The notes beneath the pieces were generated by a model. The model made no database searches and had not been told where the DNA came from. It saw only the letters and a list, made by a program, of their open reading frames with translations. A stretch of DNA of 49,756 bases from Alkalicoccobacillus porphyridii (GTDB lineage: Bacteria > Bacillota > Bacilli > Bacillales > Bacillaceae_D): positions 1 through 49,756 of the forward strand of contig NZ_VLXZ01000019.1 of the NCBI RefSeq assembly GCF_007293315.1, written 5' to 3'. A program made the translations under genes and the position numbers. The first letter of the stretch is position 1; each line of letters opens with the position of its first letter. Of this stretch, positions 41,317-49,682 are shown in pieces.

Positions 41317-42933
41317 TTACCATGCTGCGACTTCCCCGTCTGTTCTCGGTTCTGTCCCTCCAGCTAATACGCCCGTCTCTGGATTTCTCCAAATAATTTG
41401 ACCTCTACCAAATCCACCTTCGTCAATAGCAATCGAAATATCATGCCCTTTGTCAGCTAGAGCCCTCGTAATCTCAATTGGTAGATTTGCCTCGACCTGG
41501 ACCTTTTTGCCCTCTGTCCAAAGGAATCTTGGCGCATCAAGAGCAGCTTGTGGATTTAATCCAAAATCAATCGTATTCATCACTATTTGCACATGCCCTT
41601 GAGGTTGCATAAAGCCACCCATGACACCAAATGGTCCAACTGCTTCGTTCCCCTTGGTTAAAAATCCTGGGATGATCGTATGATACGTTTTTCGTCCAGG
41701 CTTTAGATAATTATGATGGGTTTCATCCAATGAGAAATTATGTCCTCTGTTCTGCAACGCAATGCCCGTCTCAGGAATCACAATACCAGAGCCAAAGCCC
41801 ATATAGTTACTTTGAATAAAGGAGATCATGTTCCCATCGCCATCAGCCGCAGCTAAATAAACTGTACCACCAGAAGGCGGTGTGCCTGGCTCCGGTGTGA
41901 TCGCCTCTTCACCAATAAGCGCTCTTCTCTCAGCTGCATACTCATCTGAAAGTAGCTCTTCTTGTGAAACCTTCATTTCTCGTGGGTCGGTAATATAAGC
42001 CATACCATCCACAAACGCCAGCTTAACAGCTTCAATCTGCTTATGGTACGTGTCCACACAATCCTTTGTTTTCAAATCAAATCCTTTTAAAATATTCAAG
42101 GCTTCAAGAGCAATCAACCCTTGTCCATTCGGCGGAATTTCCCACACCTCATAGCCTTTATAATCTGATTTAATTGGTTCTACCCACTCTGGCTGATAGG
42201 CTGCTAGATCTTCTTTTGTCAAATGACCTTGATGCTTTTTAAAAAATGCATCAATCTGATCCGCTATCTCTCCCGTGTAAAATGCCTCTGCATTTGTTTC
42301 CGCGATAAGACGCAGTGTTTTTGCGTGTCCTGGAGACTTCCAAATCTCTCCCGCTTTAGGAGCTTTACCATCTGGTGTAAAGGTATCAAACCAATGCTTA
42401 AACTCATCACCAGTTAATTTTTTTCTAAAGCTTGCAGCAGCTTTCGCCCAATACTTTGCGAGAGTTGGTGAAACGGGGTAGCCATTTTCAGCGTAGTCGA
42501 TGGCTGGTGCAAGCACTTCCTTTAATGAAAGCTTTCCAAACTTACGTGAAAGCTCAGCCCACCCACGTGGTGTGCCTGGAACGGTGACTGGCAATACGCC
42601 GTATGTAGGGAGTTCCTTTGTATGTCCTGCTGCTTTTACAGCTTCAGGTGTTAACCCCATTGGCGCCTGACCACTTGCATTTAAGCCATGAAGCTTACCA
42701 TCCGTCCAAACTAAAGCAAAGGCATCTGAACCTATGCCATTAGAGGTAGGCTCAACCACTGTCAAACATGCCGCTGTCGCAATCGCGGCATCAATTGCAT
42801 TTCCCCCGGCCTTGATCATGTCCAGCCCGGCTTGAGCCGCCAATGGCTGCGATGTCGCCACCATTCCTTTTTTTCCGTAAACCACATTTCGTTTTGACGC
42901 ATAAGGATATTGATCTTGTGTACTCAAAAGCAT
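41317..42933 (-). CDS. Gamma-glutamyltransferase family protein (YwrD-like)
   Basis: The 538-residue Ntn-hydrolase matches the gamma-glutamyltranspeptidase family: KKGMVATSQPLAAQAGLDMI near the start, AGGNAIDAAIATAACLTVVEP near 45, VPGTPRGWAELSRKFG near 105, and the processing nucleophile Thr in SGGTVYLAAADGDGN near 355. GVMGGFMQPQGHVQ near 440 is also conserved. There is no signal peptide, so it is the cytosolic YwrD-type rather than the secreted Ggt. It may hydrolyse gamma-glutamyl amides or glutathione-type conjugates. GGAGTGA lies just before the ATG. Confidence 0.93.
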   Translation of the reverse strand: MLLSTQDQYPYASKRNVVYGKKGMVATSQPLAAQAGLDMIKAGGNAIDAAIATAACLTVVEPTSNGIGSDAFALVWTDGKLHGLNASGQAPMGLTPEAVKAAGHTKELPTYGVLPVTVPGTPRGWAELSRKFGKLSLKEVLAPAIDYAENGYPVSPTLAKYWAKAAASFRKKLTGDEFKHWFDTFTPDGKAPKAGEIWKSPGHAKTLRLIAETNAEAFYTGEIADQIDAFFKKHQGHLTKEDLAAYQPEWVEPIKSDYKGYEVWEIPPNGQGLIALEALNILKGFDLKTKDCVDTYHKQIEAVKLAFVDGMAYITDPREMKVSQEELLSDEYAAERRALIGEEAITPEPGTPPSGGTVYLAAADGDGNMISFIQSNYMGFGSGIVIPETGIALQNRGHNFSLDETHHNYLKPGRKTYHTIIPGFLTKGNEAVGPFGVMGGFMQPQGHVQIVMNTIDFGLNPQAALDAPRFLWTEGKKVQVEANLPIEITRALADKGHDISIAIDEGGFGRGQIIWRNPETGVLAGGTEPRTDGEVAAW

Positions 42934-43021
42934 TCACTCCAATAATCTAGTAGTCTATGTATACTTCAAAGTATAGAGGGAAATAAATGATTTGTCCAAA
43001 TTGTAAAATTACTTAGAATGT

Positions 43022-43046
43022 AAAAAAGGGACTAGTGTATAGTCCC
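43022..43046 (-). terminator. Terminator of the DoxX gene
   Basis: GGGACTA and TAGTCCC form a perfect stem, followed on the minus strand by TTTTTTA. Confidence 0.85.
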
Positions 43047-43073
43047 CATAATCATAAAAGTTTATTATTTACC

Positions 43074-43463
43074 CTATAACTTCCTTAATCCTGCAGGTAG
43101 GATTTGCCCCAATGCCAATAGTCTGCTACTGCTTAACGCGAGCATTATAGAACAGGCAAGCAGGACAAGATCTAGCTCGTACCCACCAAGAAATCCGGCA
43201 GGAAGCTTAACCTGATAAATGGCGCCAATCATAATGATGGCAAACACGATACTAACCGTGCGTGTAAGAAGACCTAGAATTAAAGCCAAGCCGCCAATCA
43301 CTTCAGCAAAAGTCACTATGTACGCCAGTATCGCAGGTAATCCCATATCGTCAAACATACCTACTGTTCCTTCAATGCCTCCATTAAACTTATCTAACCC
43401 ATGAATCAAAAAGGTTATCCCAACAACAATCCTCAAAATGAGTAAACCAAATTCCGTTTTCAT
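43074..43463 (-). CDS. DoxX-family membrane protein
   Basis: The 129-residue protein has four transmembrane helices with the DoxX pattern: LLILRIVVGITFLIHGLDKF at the start, FAEVIGGLALILGLLTR near 52, then AIYQVKLPAGFLGGYELDL near 82. DoxX proteins are linked to thiol and redox balance or quinone-related functions in other bacteria; the role here is unknown. GGATTGG is the likely ribosome site. It is divergent from the large nucleotidase gene. Confidence 0.88.
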   Translation of the reverse strand: MKTEFGLLILRIVVGITFLIHGLDKFNGGIEGTVGMFDDMGLPAILAYIVTFAEVIGGLALILGLLTRTVSIVFAIIMIGAIYQVKLPAGFLGGYELDLVLLACSIMLALSSSRLLALGQILPAGLRKL

Positions 43464-43602
43464 GTCATACCAATCCTTTCATAAAATAGTATCTGTTAGT
43501 GTGCTACAGTTAGCGCAAAAAGAAAAGTACGCACCTTTATGTAACCCAGTATCTTTATAATACTGATTGATAATTCAGTATTTAGATAGTCGGTAAGAAA
43601 TC

Positions 43603-43630
43603 TTTACAAGATTTTTATAGATTTTTAGTA
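43603..43630 (+). promoter_or_regulatory. Candidate Pho box (PhoP-binding direct repeats)
   Basis: TTTACA-n5-TTTATA-n5-TTAGTA are three TTAACA-like hexamers at exact 11-bp steps, the layout bound by PhoP in Bacillus. They lie upstream of a 5'-nucleotidase gene, a natural Pho-regulon member. The distance to the ATG is about 90 bp. A TATAAT is at 43692; the box is somewhat far from it. Confidence 0.45.
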
Positions 43631-43719
43631 GAAATCTCGTGATTTTTTGATAGGCTTAAAAAGGAGACTTACAGATATTCTGCTAGTCTACTATAATAAA
43701 AAACCAATGGAGGTACTTT

Positions 43720-46701
43720 ATGGATAGTTTGTCATGGAAGCGCTCAACTAGGATGATCTCTTTCATCGCTTTCTTATTTTTTGTATTATCATTCTCTCAA
43801 ATAGCTCATGCAAACGAGGAAATCGACTTAACCATTCTACATACTAATGATATTCATGCAAGCTTTGATGAATATGCCAAGGTCTCTGAATATGTTAAAC
43901 AGCAGAGACAAGCATCAAGTCACTTCTTGTATCTTGATGCGGGTGATGCTGTAAGTGGTAACCCTGTCGTGGATTTAAATGATGGTAAACCCATCTATGA
44001 AGTATTTAACTTAGCAGGCGTTGATGCCTTCACACTAGGAAATCATGAATTTGACTTTGGACAGGACGCGTTTGCTGCAAATATGGAGCTATCGGAGTTT
44101 CCATGGCTTGCTGCAAACATGGATGTAGGAGACACATCTTTAGAACAACCAAAGCCATATGAAATCTTTGACCTTGATGGATTATCAGTTGCTGTATTCT
44201 CCGTTACCCAAGCTCCACCTGCTACTGCACCAGCAAATACAGTGGGTCTTGATTTCGACGGCGATTATGCTGGCGTTGCTGCAAGCTATCAAGAAGAGCT
44301 TGAAGAGCAGGCAGATATTATTGTAGCTTTAACACATATCGGCTTTGATCAAGACAGACGCCTGGCTGAACAGGTTGATTATTTTGACGTCATCATAGGC
44401 GGTCACTCACATACAACACTTAACGCACCTAATGTAATTAACGGAACACCTATTGTACAAACTGGATCTAATTTAAACAATATTGGCCAAGTGACTCTTA
44501 CGTATGATCAAGCAACAGATTCCGTAACCAACACATCCGGAAGCCTTGTATCTGTGGCTTCATTAACGGATAGAGATGAAGCGGTTCAAGCGGTTGTTGA
44601 CGGATATAACGAAGACATGGAAGAGCTGCTTGGAGAAGTCGTTGGAACCTCTAACAACGGATTAACTCGTGATGGTCGTTATAACGGCGATGCTCCACTC
44701 GGTAACTTCTGGACAGACGCGATGCGTGATATGGCAGATAGTGATATTGCCTTCACAAACAATGGCGGTATACGTGCAAGCATTGATGCCGGAGATGTTA
44801 CGCTCGGTGACATCTATCAAATTGAACCATTTGCAAACGAAATTATGGTCTACGAAATGACAGGTCAAGCAATTAAGAACGTCTTAGAGTTCTCATACTC
44901 TCGCGACAATCGTAACGAAATTGACCTACAGGTTTCAGGACTAAATTATAATGTGCTAACTGGTCCAACAGGTAGCTATCAAGACGTGACATTAACCATT
45001 GGAAATGAACCAATTGATCTAGAAGCTACCTACACAGTAGCTGTTGCCAATTACATTGGTACGGGCGGATCAGGATATAACTTTGAAGGCACTGTTATTT
45101 CCGAAACAGTTGGTTTAATGACAGAAGCCATGAAGAACTTCGCACTTAAGCTCACGGCTGAAGGCAAGACTCTTGATTACTCTAGTGAAGGTAGAATTAA
45201 GCTATCTGTGGACCCAACAGCACCCGTACCTGGTGAAATCATTGGTTCTACAGAAACAGGCCTCTACTCAGCTAATAAAAACAGAAATGATGTTGGACTT
45301 GGTAACCTATATACAGATTCCATTCGTACAAAAGCTGGAACAGATATTGGCATGCTTAACGGATCTTCTGTTACAGGAGAAATTAACCCAGGTTCCATCA
45401 CAGATCAACAAATTGAGTCCTTAGATGGATTTGGTAATGTGATTGTTTCTGTGAACGCATCAGGTTCAGACATCAAGGACGTTATACTTGAACAAGCAAA
45501 ATATCGTCGTGGTGTAGATGTGCAAATTTCTGGATTAACGTACAACCTAGTGACGGACGCGAACGGCGCCATCTCAGATGTAGAAATCTCCTTGGAAAAT
45601 GGAGATTCATTTGATCCTAGCGCTACCTATACTGTTGCTTATAACGATTACATGCATGGAAACAACTTTTACAACCTTGGCTCTGACATCATTGAAGCAG
45701 ACCTCGGTCCAGTTTGGACGTCAGTTGTCGACTATGTAACAGCACAAGAAGGACCAATCAACTATGAAGAAGGACAACGCATCACAATCGATGGTGAAGG
45801 CTCCGGTGACGATCCAAGCGGACTCAGAAGTGTAGCAGAAGCACTTGCCAACAATAGTGGCACCGCACGAGTAAAGGGATACATCGTTGGTTCAATTGTG
45901 AACTCCTCACCAGTTATTGGTGAAGGCACTCACGCACCATCTAACCTACTACTCGCAGATTCACCAGATGAAACAGATCGTTCGAAGATGCTACCTGTGC
46001 AGCTTGTGAACGGCACTGCCGTACGTAACGGATTAAATCTACCTTCACATCCAGAAAACCTAGGTAGACTAATTACCGTAACAGGCTCACTTGAAGCCTA
46101 CTTCTCAACACCTGGAATGAGAGCTCCAACTACCTTCACATTTGAGGAAGAAGAGCCTGAAGTTCCAGAGGAGCCGGAAGAACCGGAAGTACCTGAAGAA
46201 CCAGAAGCTCCAAAATGTGAGTACACTGCGTGGGAAGCAAACAAAACCTATGTAGCTGGCGATCGCATTGAGCACGACGGCGACTTCTATCAAGCACAAT
46301 GGTGGACTCAGAACCAAAACCCAGCAGAGAACTCAGGCTACTGGGAAGTTTGGCAAAAGGTTACTGAATGCTATGAAGTACCAGACGGACCTCAAGAATG
46401 GAATGCAAAAACCATCTATAACACTGGCGACCACGTAACACTTGATGGCGAGCTATACGAAGCCAAATGGTGGACTCAAGGTCAAAGCCCGAAAGACCAC
46501 TCTGGAACTTGGGACGTTTGGAAAAAGATTAGTGATTCAGAGCCAGAAGGTCCCGAAGAATGGGACGCCTCAAGCATTTATACAGCTGGTGACCGCGCCT
46601 TTTTTGACGGAAAGCTCTACGAAGCAAAGTGGTGGACACAGAACCAAAGCCCAGCGAACCACGCTGGACAGTGGGATGTTTGGAAGGAAATTAAAGAGTA
46701 A
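43720..46701 (+). CDS. Secreted 5'-nucleotidase with a duplicated C domain and three chitin-binding-type modules
   Basis: This is a 993-residue exported protein. A signal peptide (residues 1-31, cut near AHA) precedes a metallophosphatase domain with the di-metal motifs LHTNDIHASF near 40, DAGDAVSG near 77, GNHEFDFG near 107 and GGHSHT near 227. A 5_nucleotid_C domain follows (LGNFWTDAMRD, then NNGGIRASI near 350), then a second copy of that domain without its own phosphatase (LGNLYTDSIRTKAG near 527, TYNLVT near 608). Next come an OB-fold-like part resembling DUF6359 (about 705-805), an E/P linker, and three CBM5/12-type modules (about 832-882, 890-937 and 945-993), each with the KWWTQ.Q.P core. 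GGAGG lies 7 bp before the ATG. Confidence 0.92.
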   Translation: MDSLSWKRSTRMISFIAFLFFVLSFSQIAHANEEIDLTILHTNDIHASFDEYAKVSEYVKQQRQASSHFLYLDAGDAVSGNPVVDLNDGKPIYEVFNLAGVDAFTLGNHEFDFGQDAFAANMELSEFPWLAANMDVGDTSLEQPKPYEIFDLDGLSVAVFSVTQAPPATAPANTVGLDFDGDYAGVAASYQEELEEQADIIVALTHIGFDQDRRLAEQVDYFDVIIGGHSHTTLNAPNVINGTPIVQTGSNLNNIGQVTLTYDQATDSVTNTSGSLVSVASLTDRDEAVQAVVDGYNEDMEELLGEVVGTSNNGLTRDGRYNGDAPLGNFWTDAMRDMADSDIAFTNNGGIRASIDAGDVTLGDIYQIEPFANEIMVYEMTGQAIKNVLEFSYSRDNRNEIDLQVSGLNYNVLTGPTGSYQDVTLTIGNEPIDLEATYTVAVANYIGTGGSGYNFEGTVISETVGLMTEAMKNFALKLTAEGKTLDYSSEGRIKLSVDPTAPVPGEIIGSTETGLYSANKNRNDVGLGNLYTDSIRTKAGTDIGMLNGSSVTGEINPGSITDQQIESLDGFGNVIVSVNASGSDIKDVILEQAKYRRGVDVQISGLTYNLVTDANGAISDVEISLENGDSFDPSATYTVAYNDYMHGNNFYNLGSDIIEADLGPVWTSVVDYVTAQEGPINYEEGQRITIDGEGSGDDPSGLRSVAEALANNSGTARVKGYIVGSIVNSSPVIGEGTHAPSNLLLADSPDETDRSKMLPVQLVNGTAVRNGLNLPSHPENLGRLITVTGSLEAYFSTPGMRAPTTFTFEEEEPEVPEEPEEPEVPEEPEAPKCEYTAWEANKTYVAGDRIEHDGDFYQAQWWTQNQNPAENSGYWEVWQKVTECYEVPDGPQEWNAKTIYNTGDHVTLDGELYEAKWWTQGQSPKDHSGTWDVWKKISDSEPEGPEEWDASSIYTAGDRAFFDGKLYEAKWWTQNQSPANHAGQWDVWKEIKE

Positions 46702-46710
46702 TGATCTACC

Positions 46711-46752
46711 TAAAACCAGTGCTATCCTTTACGGGACAGCACTGGTTTTTTT
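46711..46752 (+). terminator. Terminator of the nucleotidase gene
   Basis: AAAACCAGTGCT pairs perfectly with AGCACTGGTTTT over 12 bp, followed by TTTT. Confidence 0.92.
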
Positions 46753-46872
46753 TGAGCGATAAGAACCTTTAATAAGGATGATCAATTTTTATAAAAAAGC
46801 TAATAGGACAACCCCCTTCTTGGCAAAGCTAAGAACAAGGCTTTAAATTCTATTACAGTGAGGGGCTGTATC

Positions 46873-47007
46873 ATGAAATTTTACAGAAACAAGGAGGATG
46901 GTAAGACGAATCGAAGAAAAGAGACCTATGTAGAAATTCCCGCACATTTTATCATTGCCGTAGCAGCCGTCATTAGTTCAATTATATCTGTATTATTAAA
47001 TATATAG
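46873..47007 (+). CDS. 44-residue membrane peptide
   Basis: The ATG at 46873 has GAGGGG 7 bp upstream. A basic N-terminal half (FYRNKEDGKTNRRKE) is followed by one hydrophobic helix (HFIIAVAAVISSIISVLL). The size, site and topology support a real small membrane protein. It lies in the gap after the nucleotidase. The function is unknown. Confidence 0.55.
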   Translation: MKFYRNKEDGKTNRRKETYVEIPAHFIIAVAAVISSIISVLLNI

Positions 47008-47086
47008 TGTGATCACTCAACTAGGGTAGGTGTTGAAAAAATTGGTGTTGCCCATGTCATTCAAACCTGCCCCTTATTTAAAGCAG

Positions 47087-47293
47087 CTATTTATAAACAT
47101 CAGAGATCACATGTACACATTTTTGGGCAAGTAATCCTGATACAAGTAATATCAGCAAGGTCGCAAGTAAAATATAAATAGAATTATCAAAAGGAGTAAA
47201 TTGATTATATATCCATCCAAACACATTAAGAAAAAGAAAGAATAGTATGACCCATAACAAAACATTTACTAGCTTTCGTAGTAATCGCTTCAC
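47087..47293 (-). CDS. Small two-helix membrane protein coupled to the hydrolase gene
   Basis: This 68-residue protein has two hydrophobic helices (about residues 8-28 and 36-55). Its ATG overlaps the stop of the upstream hydrolase by 4 bp (ATGA), the mark of translational coupling, which supports it being real. The start MKRLLRKLVN is basic, placing the N-terminus inside. The family is not recognised. Confidence 0.7.
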   Translation of the reverse strand: MKRLLRKLVNVLLWVILFFLFLNVFGWIYNQFTPFDNSIYILLATLLILLVSGLLAQKCVHVISDVYK

Positions 47294-48048
47294 ATGATTT
47301 CTCCTTCTTTAATAACCTCTCCCTTGATCCAGACATCTAGCAGCCTATTGAAGGACTCAGCCCTGCCCAGAGGATATCCATGTTTCATATCTGGAATGAC
47401 AAATACTTTAGCCTTTGGTACTGCATGTGACAACTTGTCCACCGATCTTGTAAGCAGCTTCTCTTCTTTGTCACCTATCGTAATCAACATCTCTCCAGAG
47501 TATTGACTGATCTCTTCCGGCAGATCAAATGTTAAATTCTCATTCATAATTGCCCGCAAATCGGCAGTACGAACGTTTCTTGCACCAGCAAAATATCGTT
47601 CAAAATAAAAAGGTTCCGTAATATAGAGCTCCTTCGCCTGCTTTAATGAAAACCATCTACTCTTCGGCAAAATATTGAATAAAGGCAAAAGCGGTTGAAT
47701 AATCTTTCGAAGAACTGGCTTTGGATCAATTAAACCACTATTCACCATCACATGACTAAACATATCTAGCCTTTCAGCACACATCTGTACAGCGATCTGA
47801 GCCCCCATAGAGAAGCCAACTAAGATGAACTGACGGTTATCCTTCATATGAGGCTGTAGATCTTTTAAGAAGGTGGTTGCCCAGTATTGGATCCCCCTTT
47901 GCTCATCCATCTGGTACGTAGGGACAATGCAGTAATGGGTATGTTTGAAATGATCCACCTGTTGATCCCACATCCATCCTTCGACGCCGGCGCCGTGGAT
48001 GAAGAGGATGAGGGGGTTATTTGGGTTACCAAAGTATGAATATGACAT
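47290..48048 (-). CDS. Alpha/beta-fold hydrolase
   Basis: The 252-residue hydrolase has the oxyanion-hole motif LFIHGAGVEGWMW near residue 15 and the nucleophile elbow GFSMGAQIA near 79. A candidate acid Asp lies in ITIGDKEE near 192 and a catalytic His in MKHGYPLG near 222. A hydrophobic cap region lies between. The substrate is unknown; it could be an esterase or lipase relative. It forms a two-gene unit with the small membrane protein that follows. Confidence 0.88.
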   Translation of the reverse strand: MSYSYFGNPNNPLILFIHGAGVEGWMWDQQVDHFKHTHYCIVPTYQMDEQRGIQYWATTFLKDLQPHMKDNRQFILVGFSMGAQIAVQMCAERLDMFSHVMVNSGLIDPKPVLRKIIQPLLPLFNILPKSRWFSLKQAKELYITEPFYFERYFAGARNVRTADLRAIMNENLTFDLPEEISQYSGEMLITIGDKEEKLLTRSVDKLSHAVPKAKVFVIPDMKHGYPLGRAESFNRLLDVWIKGEVIKEGEIM

Positions 48049-48164
48049 GATTCACCCCTATTTTGAGCAACCAATTGATTGCTAATTTAAAATATAATTA
48101 TGTGTTTAAACTTATATAACAATATTCATTCTTGATTATTTCAATTTTAAGGAATTCAATTTTT

Positions 48165-48956
48165 TTAATGATTATCTCCTTCATCGTATATATCGCAAGA
48201 GCATGAAATTGCCTGTCCAGCACATTTAGGGCAAACTTCTAAATCACAACCAAGTACATGATAGTATCCTTCTTTTACCGCACAATCACCACAATGAATA
48301 CTTATGTAAAAAGCTTGTCTATCCAGTTCTTCTCCATGTTTTATTCGCTCGTATTCTATACCACTGATTGTAAAAGTAGAAAACAATTGAGCTTCAGCAA
48401 TCTCAATTGGATAATACTTACTTAGATTCACTCCACCATAAAGTACTTGATCAGTTTTTTTGAATTGTTCGATTAATAGAGCTTCTGCTTCCCAATAATT
48501 AGGGAGAATAAAGTTATGTAATTCTCCATCTAAATACCGGAAATGAAAGGAATGAAGAAACTCAAAGATAATAATATATATATTTAATAATTCAGGAGTG
48601 TTAAGTTCTACCTCAAAATGAATAATGTCATTTCTTATCCCTATAGCCCTTTTAATTGTTTTTTCATCTTTATCGGTGAAATCTAAATTAAGTATGTTCT
48701 TTAATCTTTGAAGTGCATTGGTAATAGAGACAGTTTTTTTAGGATTGTCTATTCTTTCATATAAAAGAACTTTATGATCTCTTCTTAATACCTCTTTAAA
48801 CATTAATTCCATAGATTGAACCAAATCAACTATTGCCGATTTCCAAAATCTTTTATAGTCATCTGGATATTCTTCATTAGTCGCTAAATGATAATCGTGT
48901 AATGAACTGTTTAAAAAGTCATAAGCATTATCTAATAAACTTAACTTTATCTTCAC
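48165..48956 (-). CDS. HEPN-like domain protein with a C-terminal zinc ribbon
   Basis: The 263-residue protein is helical in its first half and carries RNDIIH at residues 108-113, the RX4H motif with a polar residue after Arg that marks HEPN nucleases and toxins. The last 50 residues hold paired cysteines (HCGDC, then VCPKC, then SCSC), a likely zinc ribbon. It starts at a GTG with AGGGAAG upstream. It is very AT-rich compared with the neighbouring genes, which suggests transfer. HEPN proteins often act in defence or as toxins. No partner nucleotidyltransferase or antitoxin gene adjoins it in this window. Confidence 0.7.
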   Translation of the reverse strand: MKIKLSLLDNAYDFLNSSLHDYHLATNEEYPDDYKRFWKSAIVDLVQSMELMFKEVLRRDHKVLLYERIDNPKKTVSITNALQRLKNILNLDFTDKDEKTIKRAIGIRNDIIHFEVELNTPELLNIYIIIFEFLHSFHFRYLDGELHNFILPNYWEAEALLIEQFKKTDQVLYGGVNLSKYYPIEIAEAQLFSTFTISGIEYERIKHGEELDRQAFYISIHCGDCAVKEGYYHVLGCDLEVCPKCAGQAISCSCDIYDEGDNH

Positions 48957-49170
48957 AATCTTCCCTACTTTTTAATATTATTTTACAATATCGTTGAATA
49001 CTCTTTTTTCTTCACCTTCAACTTTCATCTCTAGAAAGAAAAATGCTGCTTATTGTACCATATTCTAAGTATTTGCAGGAATATTATACTATAAATATAT
49101 CTTAACAAAACTAGTAAATTAAACTTTTAGGATAAATGTAACAATGGACTTCAAGTTAAATTATAGATAC
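48957..49170. other. AT-rich intergenic stretch before the tRNA cluster terminator
   Basis: No gene is supported. It contains the promoter side of the HEPN-like gene, and the region is strongly AT-rich. Confidence 0.4.
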
Positions 49171-49212
49171 AAAAAAGCTCGTCATTACTTTTAAAAGTAA
49201 TGACAAGCTTTT
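49171..49212 (-). terminator. Terminator of the tRNA operon
   Basis: GTCATTACTTTT and AAAAGTAATGAC form a perfect 12-bp inverted repeat, extended by AGCTT/AAGCT, with a T-run on the minus strand. Confidence 0.88.
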
Positions 49213-49224
49213 CATAATTAATTA

Positions 49225-49306
49225 TACCGGTGGCCGGGGTCGAACCGGCACTCCAGAAGGAACACGATTTTGAGTCGTGCGCGTCTGCCAATTCCGCCAC
49301 ACCGGC
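49225..49306 (-). tRNA. tRNA-Leu (CAA anticodon)
   Basis: The minus strand folds as a class II tRNA: acceptor GCCGGTG with CACCGG, a D-arm GGCGGAATTGGCAGA, anticodon loop CTCAAAA with anticodon CAA, a long variable arm, and a T-loop GGTTCGACC. CCA is not encoded. It is last in the tRNA operon. Confidence 0.93.
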
Positions 49307-49309
49307 ATA

Positions 49310-49386
49310 TGGCACGCCCGAGAGGACTCGAACCTCTAACCTCTTGATTCGTAGTCAAGTACTCTATCCAATTGAGCTACGGGCGC
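49310..49386 (-). tRNA. tRNA-Arg (ACG anticodon)
   Basis: Acceptor GCGCCCG pairs with CGGGCGT (one wobble), anticodon loop CTACGAA gives ACG, and the T-arm is AGAGGTTCGAGTCCTCT. The 3' CCA is encoded. Total length is 77 nt. Confidence 0.95.
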
Positions 49387-49404
49387 ATAAGACTTATATA
49401 ATAT

Positions 49405-49493
49405 TGGTGCCGAGGGCCGGACTTGAACCGGCACGGTAATCACTTACCGCAGGATTTTAAGTCCTGTGTGTCTGCCAATTCCACCACCCCGGC
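49405..49493 (-). tRNA. tRNA-Leu (TAA anticodon)
   Basis: A class II tRNA with a long variable arm (GCGGTAAGTGATTACCGT), anticodon loop CTTAAAA giving TAA, and encoded CCA. The acceptor is GCCGGGG with a partly wobble 3' strand. Confidence 0.94.
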
Positions 49494-49518
49494 AGGCAGA
49501 TAAAAAATAAAACAAAAA

Positions 49519-49589
49519 AGGCGGTACCCGGATTTGAACCGGGGATAAGGGTTTTGCAGACCCGTGCCTTACCACTTGGCTATACCGCC
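49519..49589 (-). tRNA. tRNA-Cys (GCA anticodon)
   Basis: Acceptor GGCGGTA pairs with TACCGCC, anticodon loop CTGCAAA gives GCA, and the discriminator is T. CCA is not encoded. The length is 71 nt. Confidence 0.94.
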
Positions 49590-49601
49590 GCATTTTCATA
49601 A

Positions 49602-49673
49602 AGCGGAAGACGAGATTCGAACTCGCGACCCCCACCTTGGCAAGGTGGTGTTCTACCACTGAACTACTTCCGC
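49602..49673 (-). tRNA. tRNA-Gly (GCC anticodon)
   Basis: Acceptor GCGGAAG pairs with CTTCCGC, anticodon loop TTGCCAA gives GCC, and the T-loop is GTTCGAATC. CCA is not encoded. Confidence 0.95.
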
Positions 49674-49682
49674 ATAAATAAA

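Noticed and set aside
48165-48956. Complete HEPN/MNT toxin-antitoxin pair
   Set aside because: No nucleotidyltransferase adjoins the HEPN-like gene; the nucleotidyltransferase-like gene at 39693 is about 8 kb away with unrelated genes between.
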